12,919 bases of DNA from Verrucomicrobiota bacterium (GTDB lineage Bacteria; Verrucomicrobiota; Verrucomicrobiia; Limisphaerales; UBA9464): assembly GCA_947464705.1 (NCBI GenBank), contig CANHYD010000025.1, positions 1 to 12,919 on the forward strand. The letters are read 5' to 3'. The stretch's first letter is position 1. Each line of letters starts with the position of its first letter. The translations under genes and the position numbers were made by a program. This document shows, piece by piece, positions 7,218 through 12,777 of the stretch. A model generated the notes under the pieces. It was given only the letters and a program-made list of their open reading frames with translations. It was not told where the DNA came from and did no database searches.

Positions 7218-8339
7218 TCAGATGGAAATGCGGCGGCTGCGCGCCTGGACCGTCCAACGCACCGAGGCTCGGCCGTTTTCGACGAGCCAGACCTCCTGAT
7301 GCAAGGCCATCGTGGGGCAGACATGCCACGGGAGCGAATAGATCATGTCCCCCACGCGAAACGAGTCGGCGGCCGGAGATTCGACCACCAGATGCTCCTC
7401 ACTGTGGCTAATGGCCGTGGCGTCCGGCAGGTTCAGGAAGAGGGTCCGCGGTTGGGGCATCTCGGAGGCGACGGCCTTGTGCCCGAGGTCCAGACACAAT
7501 TGCCGGGGAGCAGGTCGGCTGATGACCCGCGACAGCAGCACCGCCGCGGGTTGAAAGAGGAGGTCGGGCATTTTGTGGGCGTAGCCTGCGTCCCAGAGCA
7601 CGGTGGTTCCTGGGCTCAGCGAGACATCGGCGCGCGCCGCGTGGATCGCGAAGGTTGGGGAGCCGCCTGCCAGGACCGTCAATCGATGCCCGACTTCATC
7701 TTCCAGAGCGGTTCGCAATGCAGCCACGGGTGCGAAGGCCTCGTTGCAGAGGCGAGCCCGTTCGGCACAGTCGCTGATGCCCAAATGACCGTCGTAGGCA
7801 TGGAGGCCCTCGAGACGCAGCGAGGGGCCGGCTGCCCGCACCGATCGGAGTAACTCTCCCCGGACCCGCTCCGGTGCGATGCCGGTTCGGTGCTGGCCCA
7901 CGTCGAGGTCGATCCAAATTCCGGGAGGCGTCTGGAGGGATTGCGAAGCCGCGTTGCAGAGGGACTCCACCACCCCAGGATCATCGACGATGGCCGACCA
8001 CTCGATTTCCGGAAACCGGGAAGCCAAGTGAACCCAACGCTCGATCTGGGGACCGACGGGCTGGACGGCCAAGAGGATCCTGCGGACGCCGCCGACCCCG
8101 GCCACCATTTCGGCCTCGGCAATGGTGGCGCATTTGAATTGAACGATGCCCATGCCCACTTGCCAGGCGACCAGCTCGGGCAACTTGTGGGTCTTCACAT
8201 GGGGCCACAACCGGAGCGGGTTTCCGGCGATGGCCACCATTTGTCGGATATTGGCCTCGATCCGGTCCCGGTGCAGGAGCAACGCCGGTGACGGAATTTC
8301 CGCCGCATTCTCCAAGAGGTACCAGGGCATCGGGTCCAT
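7218..8339 (-). CDS. D-threonine aldolase / D-serine dehydratase-like PLP enzyme (alanine racemase fold)
   Basis: The 373-residue protein has a fold-type III PLP barrel at the N-terminus and a D-serine dehydratase-like C-terminal domain. The PLP lysine should be Lys49 in PHVKTHK. WIDLDVGQHRTG (142-153) and the glycine-rich LAGGSPTF (223-230) fit cofactor binding. In the C-terminal domain His339 and Cys341 (WHVC) match the His-x-Cys metal pair known in D-threonine aldolase and eukaryotic D-serine dehydratase. It would split D-3-hydroxy-amino acids to glycine plus aldehyde, or deaminate D-serine to pyruvate; the two cannot be told apart by eye. The start at 8339 lies 13 bases after the RidA-like gene; Met4 is an alternative. 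The RidA-like neighbour, which clears enamine intermediates from PLP enzymes, fits the dehydratase option, and the dehydrogenase fits the aldolase option. Confidence 0.9.
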   Translation of the reverse strand: MDPMPWYLLENAAEIPSPALLLHRDRIEANIRQMVAIAGNPLRLWPHVKTHKLPELVAWQVGMGIVQFKCATIAEAEMVAGVGGVRRILLAVQPVGPQIERWVHLASRFPEIEWSAIVDDPGVVESLCNAASQSLQTPPGIWIDLDVGQHRTGIAPERVRGELLRSVRAAGPSLRLEGLHAYDGHLGISDCAERARLCNEAFAPVAALRTALEDEVGHRLTVLAGGSPTFAIHAARADVSLSPGTTVLWDAGYAHKMPDLLFQPAAVLLSRVISRPAPRQLCLDLGHKAVASEMPQPRTLFLNLPDATAISHSEEHLVVESPAADSFRVGDMIYSLPWHVCPTMALHQEVWLVENGRASVRWTVQARSRRISI

Positions 8340-8352
8340 CGGATCTCGGGGA

Positions 8353-8814
8353 TCAGTGGAGTTCGAAGATCACCTCGATCTCGACGGGAATGTTTCCGGG
8401 CAGCGGTCCCATGCCGATGGCGCTGCGGGCACCGATGCCATTCTCAGGACCCCAGATCTCGGCGAAGAGTTCGCTGCAGCCATTGATGACCTTCGGGTGA
8501 TCGTAGAAATCGGCAGCCGAATTGACCATCCCCAGGGTCTTCACCACGCGCTTCACCTTGTCGAGGGATCCCAATTGGGAGCGCAGCGTGGCCAGAATGG
8601 CCAGACCCACCTGCCGGGCGGCGACTTTGCCGGCCTCCAGGTCGAGGTCTTTGCCCACGACCCCGGTGATGAGAGTGCCGTCGGTCCGCACAGGCCCATG
8701 TCCCGAGACATAGGCCGCGTTGCCGAAGACCACCAGCGGTTTGTAAACCGCCACGGGTTTCGGAGCCGGGGGAAGAACGAGAGAAAGGGCGGCGAGTTGG
8801 GATTCAGCGCTCAT
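8353..8814 (-). CDS. RidA/YjgF/UK114 family protein
   Basis: The 153-residue protein belongs to the family of small trimeric deaminases that hydrolyse reactive enamine/imine intermediates such as 2-aminoacrylate. Family features include AAYVSGHGP (33-41), the hydrophobic core helices around 60-100, and the C-terminal signature GARSAIGMGPLPGNIPVEIEVI. The Arg expected to bind the substrate carboxylate is Arg130, with Glu145 in the VEIE strand. The roughly 25-residue N-terminal extension compared with E. coli RidA resembles the longer subgroup with about 150 residues. The ATG at 8814 was preferred to a TTG at 8850. It is the first gene of the four-gene minus-strand cassette. The 96 bases upstream, between it and prmA, could hold its promoter, but I see no convincing -35/-10 pair there. 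Confidence 0.9.
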   Translation of the reverse strand: MSAESQLAALSLVLPPAPKPVAVYKPLVVFGNAAYVSGHGPVRTDGTLITGVVGKDLDLEAGKVAARQVGLAILATLRSQLGSLDKVKRVVKTLGMVNSAADFYDHPKVINGCSELFAEIWGPENGIGARSAIGMGPLPGNIPVEIEVIFELH

Positions 8815-8892
8815 GGTTTGAAGGGCGGTAGGGTCTGCTTTCTGCAGCAAACCCTCAATTCCGAAGTCATGCCAAAGTCGGACGGACCCGAT

Positions 8893-8910
8893 GCTGAGGA
8901 CAGCCTCAGC
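8893..8910 (-). other. Perfect hairpin directly behind the prmA stop codon
   Basis: GCTGAGG (8893-8899) and CCTCAGC (8904-8910) form a 7-bp stem with a 4-base loop, abutting the prmA stop at 8911. No T run follows on the minus strand, so it may be a transcript 3'-end stabiliser, or a weak pause site between the rph-prmA operon and the RidA cassette. Confidence 0.4.
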
Positions 8911-9831
8911 TCAACGGGCCTTTCGGGCCGTGCTCTCCTCCATGAAGGTGCCTGAGCGCCATTCCTTGTCCGTGGTGGCCGCCACCAGTTTCCATCCCGC
9001 CTCCTCGAAAGCCTTACGGACCACTCCGAACTGGGTCTCCAGGATTCCGGCCAGCACCAGCGAACCACCGGGGGCCACGCGGGCCAGCAGTCGATCCCGC
9101 TCGGCGATGAGTAGGTCGTAGATCAGGTTAGCGCAGACCACCGAGTAGCGCTGTTTGGGCTTCTTGGGGACCTGAGTGATGTCATCGTGGGTGACGGTCA
9201 GAACCGCGGCGACCTCGTTGAGTTCAGTGTTCTCGTTGGCGACCCGCACGCAATCCGGATCAAAGTCGAAGGCGTTGACAGGTTGATAGCCCAGCTTGAC
9301 GGCCGCGATGGCCAGGATGCCGGAACCGGTCCCGACATCGAGCATCGACTGGGAGGACGCCGCGGGATCGCGGAGGGCGACGAGTTGCTCGAGGCAGAAG
9401 CGCGTGGTGGCGTGTTGGCCGGTGCCAAAACTCAAGCCTGGATCGAGAACTACGAGGGCCTGACTTTTCTTGGGCACGCGTCGGCTCCAGGTCGGCTTGA
9501 CGAGCAACCGCGGGCCAAGATCCAGAGGCTTGAAGTGGCGCTTCCACGATTCGGACCAGTCCCTTGCGGGCACCTTCTTCACCTGGATGCGGGCCGGGCC
9601 GACATCGATCCCGTCGGCGGCCAGTGCTTCGAGTCCTTCGCGGAGGCGCCGCTTGATACCCGCCACATCCCGGGTCTCGATTTCACCGTAAACGCTGACG
9701 GTGGACAGTCGGGTGAGAGCGTCGGCGTAGGACGAGGGGGTTTGTCCCTGCTCGAGTTCCAGCAGGACGCCTACGGCATCCTCGGCGGACAGGGAAGTGG
9801 TGATGGAAATGGATCGGAGGAGTTTACTCAT
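8911..9831 (-). CDS. prmA: Ribosomal protein L11 methyltransferase
   Basis: PrmA uses S-adenosylmethionine to methylate ribosomal protein L11. The 306-residue length is normal. The N-terminal substrate-recognition domain covers about residues 1-85. It is followed by DWSESWKRHFKPLDLG (91-106), then LDPGLSFGTGQHATT (129-143) and SAM motif I, LDVGTGSGILAI (164-175). DFDP (189-192) would bind the SAM ribose. The later motif reads CANLIYDLL (233-241), where PrmA proteins usually have a form of ANILA; this is a small deviation. The start codon overlaps the stop of the phosphatase gene by 4 bases (ATGA), so translation is probably coupled. It is the last gene of the rph operon. Confidence 0.93.
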   Translation of the reverse strand: MSKLLRSISITTSLSAEDAVGVLLELEQGQTPSSYADALTRLSTVSVYGEIETRDVAGIKRRLREGLEALAADGIDVGPARIQVKKVPARDWSESWKRHFKPLDLGPRLLVKPTWSRRVPKKSQALVVLDPGLSFGTGQHATTRFCLEQLVALRDPAASSQSMLDVGTGSGILAIAAVKLGYQPVNAFDFDPDCVRVANENTELNEVAAVLTVTHDDITQVPKKPKQRYSVVCANLIYDLLIAERDRLLARVAPGGSLVLAGILETQFGVVRKAFEEAGWKLVAATTDKEWRSGTFMEESTARKAR

Positions 9832-10451
9832 GCGTCTCGCCAGGGGGTGAAGTTGAGGAGTTGGATTTCGGTGCGGGGCCTGCCTGCCTTGATTTCGCCG
9901 ATGTCCAACCAGGTGGTCGAAGCGTAGTCGATCTCGAAGTGCTCGAACTTGCTCAGCGGTAGGTCCAGCAAAATGGCCAGAGCCATGCGGATCACGCCTC
10001 CGTGCGCGTAAACCGCCACCCGTTGACCGGTCGATCCGCGCAGGATTTGCTCCAAGGCCTTCCCGACCCGGTCCCGGAAGCGATCCACGGTCTCGCCTTC
10101 GGGAATGGCGTCCGTTTCCAAATGCTTCAGCCAGTCGTAGGCGCTCATTCCGAAGCGGTTCTGAACGTCATCCCACCCACAACCGGTCCACGCCCCGAAG
10201 TCCACCTCGCGCAAGCCGTCCACCAACACTGGAGTGCCTGAGAATTGGCGGCGGAAAGGCTCCAGAGTGAGTTGGACCCGCTGCATGGGACTGGCGTACA
10301 CGGCGTCGAACGAGTGGCGGCTGAGCCATTGGGCCAGGGCCTGTGCCTGAGTATGCCCGCGGGCCGAAAGGGCCATGTCAATCGTGCCCCCGAACTTCTT
10401 GTGGTACAGGTCTTCCACTTCGGCGTGCCGGCACAGAAAGAGTCGAGTCAT
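9828..10451 (-). CDS. Histidine phosphatase family protein (phosphoglycerate mutase-like)
   Basis: The 207-residue protein carries the phosphohistidine motif as RHA (Arg8, His9, Ala10), where most family members have RHG. The other active-site residues are present: Arg58 in SPMQR, Glu82 in REVDFGAW, and His150 in YAHGG. GGTIDMALSARGHTQAQALA (21-40) matches the family's substrate loop. Members include cofactor-dependent phosphoglycerate mutase, alpha-ribazole phosphatase and broad phosphatases. The short length argues against the glycolytic mutase, and there is no cobalamin gene nearby to support alpha-ribazole phosphatase. Both ends overlap neighbours by 4 bases: the start with the rph stop and the stop with the prmA start. 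The substrate is unknown. Confidence 0.9.
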   Translation of the reverse strand: MTRLFLCRHAEVEDLYHKKFGGTIDMALSARGHTQAQALAQWLSRHSFDAVYASPMQRVQLTLEPFRRQFSGTPVLVDGLREVDFGAWTGCGWDDVQNRFGMSAYDWLKHLETDAIPEGETVDRFRDRVGKALEQILRGSTGQRVAVYAHGGVIRMALAILLDLPLSKFEHFEIDYASTTWLDIGEIKAGRPRTEIQLLNFTPWRDA

Positions 10452-11185
10452 GGGGTGATCAGAGCCTGCCGTTGGGCGGCGATGAGTTGTTGAATCCCCT
10501 GACGCCCGAGCGCGAGCAAGGCGGCCAACTCGGAGTCCGAGAACGTGGCTTCTTCGCCGGCGGCCTGCAATTCGATGAACTGCCCTCGGTCATTCATGAC
10601 CAGATTCATGTCCACCGACGCGTCTTTATCTTCGACATAGTTGAGGTCCAAGAGAGGGACGCCCCCGAAAACTCCCATGCTGACCGCGGCCACCGAGCCC
10701 ATGATGGGGTTTTCAGTCACTAAACCGGCGGCCTTGAGCTTGGCGATGGCCAGGCTGACGGCCACAAAGGCTCCAGTGATCGAGGCCGTTCGGGTGCCGC
10801 CATCGGCCTGCAGCACATCGCAGTCGATACACAGGGTGCGAGGCCCGAGCTTCTCCAAATCGACAACCGCCCGCAGCGCGCGACCGATCAAGCGTTGGAT
10901 TTCCTGAGAGCGCCCATCGAGCTTGAGCTTGGAAATGTCCCGAGCTTTCCGGTCCAAGGTGGAGTAGGGGAGCATCGAGTACTCCGCGGACAGCCAGCCG
11001 CCGGGAACCTTTTGTTCTTTCATCCAACGAGGGACGGACTCTTCGACAGTGGCGGCGCAAATGACTCGGGTGTTGCCCCACTCAATCAGGGTCGAGCCCG
11101 CGGCGTGCGGGGCAATGTGGTTCTGGAAACGGATCGGGCGGAGTTGGTCGTTGCGGCGACCATCGATTCGGACGGTATCAGTCAT
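10448..11185 (-). CDS. rph: RNase PH
   Basis: RNase PH is a phosphate-dependent 3'-5' exonuclease that trims tRNA precursors and other structured RNAs as a hexameric ring. The protein is 245 residues, normal for the family. It shows the N-terminal RIDGRRNDQLRPI (6-18), the GRSQEIQRLIGRALR helix (91-105), phosphate-binding ADGGTRTASITGA (127-139) and the active-site stretch YVEDKDASVDMN (183-194). FIELQAAGEEATF (203-215) matches the C-terminal signature. The open frame runs further upstream, but the ATG at 11185 is where homology begins. No Shine-Dalgarno sequence precedes it. It is the first gene of the rph-phosphatase-prmA operon, divergent from the TPR gene. Confidence 0.95.
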   Translation of the reverse strand: MTDTVRIDGRRNDQLRPIRFQNHIAPHAAGSTLIEWGNTRVICAATVEESVPRWMKEQKVPGGWLSAEYSMLPYSTLDRKARDISKLKLDGRSQEIQRLIGRALRAVVDLEKLGPRTLCIDCDVLQADGGTRTASITGAFVAVSLAIAKLKAAGLVTENPIMGSVAAVSMGVFGGVPLLDLNYVEDKDASVDMNLVMNDRGQFIELQAAGEEATFSDSELAALLALGRQGIQQLIAAQRQALITP

Positions 11186-11206
11186 CGGGGCGGCGAGGCT
11201 GGGTGA

Positions 11207-11218
11207 TTTTGGCCAAAA
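11207..11218. promoter_or_regulatory. Perfect 12-bp palindrome upstream of rph
   Basis: TTTTGGCCAAAA is a perfect palindrome 22 bases upstream of the rph start codon, in the divergent region shared with the TPR gene. Its position would suit an operator overlapping an rph promoter. No matching promoter hexamers were clear, so regulatory function is a guess. Confidence 0.3.
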
Positions 11219-11254
11219 AGCAACGGGGACGGCAGTGGTTTGGGCCATTTTGCT

Positions 11255-11284
11255 CTTTACGCTGCTCGGTGGAGCCCCGTAAAG
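11255..11284 (+). promoter_or_regulatory. Two-tier dyad just upstream of the TPR gene
   Basis: CTTTACG (11255-11261) and CGTAAAG (11278-11284) form the outer 7-bp arms. GCTC (11264-11267) and GAGC (11272-11275) form an inner 4-bp stem around a GGTG loop, with 2-base mismatches between tiers. The structure ends 9 bases before the chosen ATG at 11294. It could be a 5'-UTR hairpin or an operator. If translation actually starts at the in-frame ATG at 11240, it would be coding. Confidence 0.4.
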
Positions 11285-11293
11285 CCATCCGGC

Positions 11294-11791
11294 ATGGAAG
11301 AGTTGGGGTTCCCGGATCGTCATTACGTCGAGGCCGTCGAGGGCTGGTTGGGGCTCGGGGACGCCTCCGAAGCGGCGCGGGAATTCCAGCGGCTCAGCCC
11401 GGAAGGAGCCGCGCACCCGGTCGCCCTAGAAATGCACTGGCGAATCTTGTCCGCCCAGTTGGCTTGGCCAGAGGCCCTTCGAGCGGCTCAGCGTTACATT
11501 GAAGTAGCTCCTCAATTGCCGGCCGGCTGGATTCATCAGAGTTACAGCCTCCACGAACTCCGGCGAACGGACGAAGCCTTCCAATTTCTGCATGCAGTTG
11601 TGCTCAAATTTCCTGAAGAGAGTGTTATTCCGTACAATCTTGCCTGCTACGCCTGCCAAATGGGGCAGTTAGACGTGGCGCAGCGTTGGCTCAATCAGGC
11701 GGTTCGCATCGGGGGCAAGGCGTCGGTCAAAGAGATGGCCGAAGAAGACACCGATCTTAAGCCACTATGGTCTTATATTGAATCCTTGTGA
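11294..11791 (+). CDS. Tetratricopeptide repeat protein
   Basis: This 165-residue, all-helical protein contains about four TPR units, at roughly 8-40, 44-75, 77-110 and 112-145. The best is IPYNLACYACQMGQLDVAQRWLNQA. Ending in EDTDLKPLWSYI is common for small bacterial TPR proteins. No signal peptide or membrane span is seen, so it is probably a cytoplasmic protein-interaction scaffold; partners are unknown. I chose ATG at 11294 because MEELGFPDRHYVEA resembles the start of related proteins; ATG at 11240 would add 18 residues and is the alternative. Neither has a good Shine-Dalgarno sequence. It is divergent from rph. The second half looks somewhat more AT-rich than neighbouring genes. Confidence 0.85.
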   Translation: MEELGFPDRHYVEAVEGWLGLGDASEAAREFQRLSPEGAAHPVALEMHWRILSAQLAWPEALRAAQRYIEVAPQLPAGWIHQSYSLHELRRTDEAFQFLHAVVLKFPEESVIPYNLACYACQMGQLDVAQRWLNQAVRIGGKASVKEMAEEDTDLKPLWSYIESL

Positions 11792-11905
11792 CGGGCCGTT
11801 TGGGGGTGATTCAAGACTGGGTGTCGTCCAGCGGTCGCGGGTCCACGTCGTGGGCACTACGGGATCTCCGAGTCGCTGTTCGAATATCTAACCCCATGAA
11901 TCGTC

Positions 11906-11934
11906 GGAGGTGATAGCTTGTGAAAAATTTCACG
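11906..11934 (+). promoter_or_regulatory. CRP/FNR-type box overlapping a strong Shine-Dalgarno and GTG codon
   Basis: TGTGA (11919-11923), six bases, then TCACG (11930-11934) matches the E. coli CRP consensus TGTGA-N6-TCACA in nine of ten positions. The core GTGAAAAATTTCAC is a perfect dyad. GGAGGTGAT (11906-11914) is a 9-base complement to the usual 16S rRNA tail, 9 bases before the GTG at 11920 if counted from the end of GGAGG. Transcription from about 11968 would place the box at -41.5, the class II activator position. Whether it is an operator, an alternative translation start, or both is open. Confidence 0.45.
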
Positions 11935-11941
11935 AAGTCTC

Positions 11942-11969
11942 TTGACCCACAATTCGCGAAGATTAGCGT
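11942..11969 (+). promoter_or_regulatory. Possible sigma-70-like promoter of the copper protein gene
   Basis: TTGACC (11942-11947) is a good -35 element. The -10 is poor: TAGCGT (11964-11969) at 16-base spacing keeps three of six consensus bases. A weak -10 would suit an activator-dependent promoter. The 212-base stretch from 11792 to 12003 holds only this and the CRP-type box that I can support. Confidence 0.25.
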
Positions 11970-12003
11970 CCGACCGAATCTGAGGTCCAAACAGGAAAAC
12001 GAT

Positions 12004-12708
12004 ATGAAAAACACACTGAAGGTTGTCGCGACGGTGGCGGCAGTTGCAGCTTCCAGCGCTCTCGCTGGCGAGATCACCGGCAAAATCAAGCTCAACGGTG
12101 AAGCCCCCCCGGCTCGGGAAATCACCCCGATCAAGGGCGACAAGATGTGCGGTGCGCTGCACACCAAGCCCGTCATGACTCGCACTTACGTCGTGGGTGC
12201 CGATCACGGGTTGGCCAACGTGGCCGTCTACATCAAGGCCGGTCTCCCGGCAGGCAAGACCTACACCGCCCCGGCCACCAAGCCCCTGATCGATCAGGTG
12301 GGTTGCGTCTATGAGCCGCTGATCACGGCGGCCATGGTCGGTCAGACCGTGGATATCAAGAATTCGGATGCGTTCATGCACAACGTGAACTGCCAGGCCA
12401 AGGTCAACAAGCCCTTCAACTTCGCCCAGACCACCCAAGGTCAGGTGAACCCCCGTGTGTTTGATAAGGCCGAATTGGCCGTCAAACTGATTTGCAATGT
12501 CCATCCTTGGATGTCCGGGTACGTCCACGTGTTCGATCACCCGTTCTTCGCGGTGTCCGACAAGGATGGTAACTTCACCATCAAGGGCGACTTGCCCGAT
12601 GGCAAGTACACCGTCGAGGCCAATCACCTCAAGTCCGGCACGGTGACCGGCGAGGTTGAGGTCAAGGGTGGCAAGGCCATGCTCAATTTGGAATTGGCCG
12701 TCAAGTAA
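12004..12708 (+). CDS. Exported cupredoxin-like protein with putative type-1 copper site
   Basis: The 234-residue precursor has a Sec signal peptide: MKNTLK, a hydrophobic stretch, and SALA before a likely cut after Ala21. The cupredoxin-like part includes VDIKNSDAFMHNV (116-128), like the plastocyanin strand that carries the first His ligand. The ligand loop CNVHPWM (164-170) follows. The copper ligands would be His126, Cys164, His167 and Met170. The C-terminal FAVSDKDGNFTIKGDLPDGKYTVEA (182-206) fits a carboxypeptidase-regulatory-like beta domain. Such proteins are often labelled methylamine utilisation or carboxypeptidase-regulatory-like. The ATG at 12004 has AGGA 7 bases upstream and places the signal peptide correctly; GTG at 11920 is an in-frame alternative adding 28 residues. 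A heme A synthase gene follows, so a role in periplasmic electron transfer or copper supply to a cytochrome oxidase is inferred. Confidence 0.85.
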   Translation: MKNTLKVVATVAAVAASSALAGEITGKIKLNGEAPPAREITPIKGDKMCGALHTKPVMTRTYVVGADHGLANVAVYIKAGLPAGKTYTAPATKPLIDQVGCVYEPLITAAMVGQTVDIKNSDAFMHNVNCQAKVNKPFNFAQTTQGQVNPRVFDKAELAVKLICNVHPWMSGYVHVFDHPFFAVSDKDGNFTIKGDLPDGKYTVEANHLKSGTVTGEVEVKGGKAMLNLELAVK

Positions 12709-12745
12709 GCCGAGTTGGATTCGATACGCGGGTCAGCGAATCCAA

Positions 12746-12776
12746 GGCCGCGGCGCGAACCGCCGCGGCCGTTTTG
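12746..12776 (+). terminator. Intrinsic terminator behind the copper protein gene
   Basis: GGCCGCGGCG (12746-12755) and CGCCGCGGCC (12761-12770) form a perfect 10-bp, all-GC stem with a 5-base CGAAC loop, followed by GTTTTG. This fits a rho-independent terminator, although the T run is short. The stem ends 7 bases before the next start codon at 12778, leaving no room for a separate promoter or ribosome-binding site downstream. Confidence 0.82.
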
Positions 12777-12777
12777 T

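Noticed and set aside
6896..7324. N-terminal extension of about 143 residues on the iron-type dehydrogenase.
   Set aside because: The extension runs through the ABM-fold gene in another frame, and family homology starts at the ATG at 6895.
8835..8847. Short inverted repeat CTGC/GCAG upstream of the RidA gene.
   Set aside because: Only 4 bp arms, expected by chance at this GC content.
8857..8880. Possible sigma-54 promoter upstream of the RidA gene (TGGCAT on the minus strand).
   Set aside because: The second element, GC at the fixed spacing required, is absent.
8146..8955. A 269-codon plus-strand frame across the PLP enzyme and RidA genes.
   Set aside because: Both minus-strand genes show clear family motifs, and the plus-strand product resembles nothing I know.
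9187..9927. A 246-codon plus-strand frame opposite prmA.
   Set aside because: Antisense shadow of prmA, whose SAM motifs are intact; the frame also runs into the phosphatase gene.
11186..11416. Long N-terminal extension of RNase PH.
   Set aside because: RNase PH homology begins at the ATG at 11185, and the extension would overlap the TPR gene.
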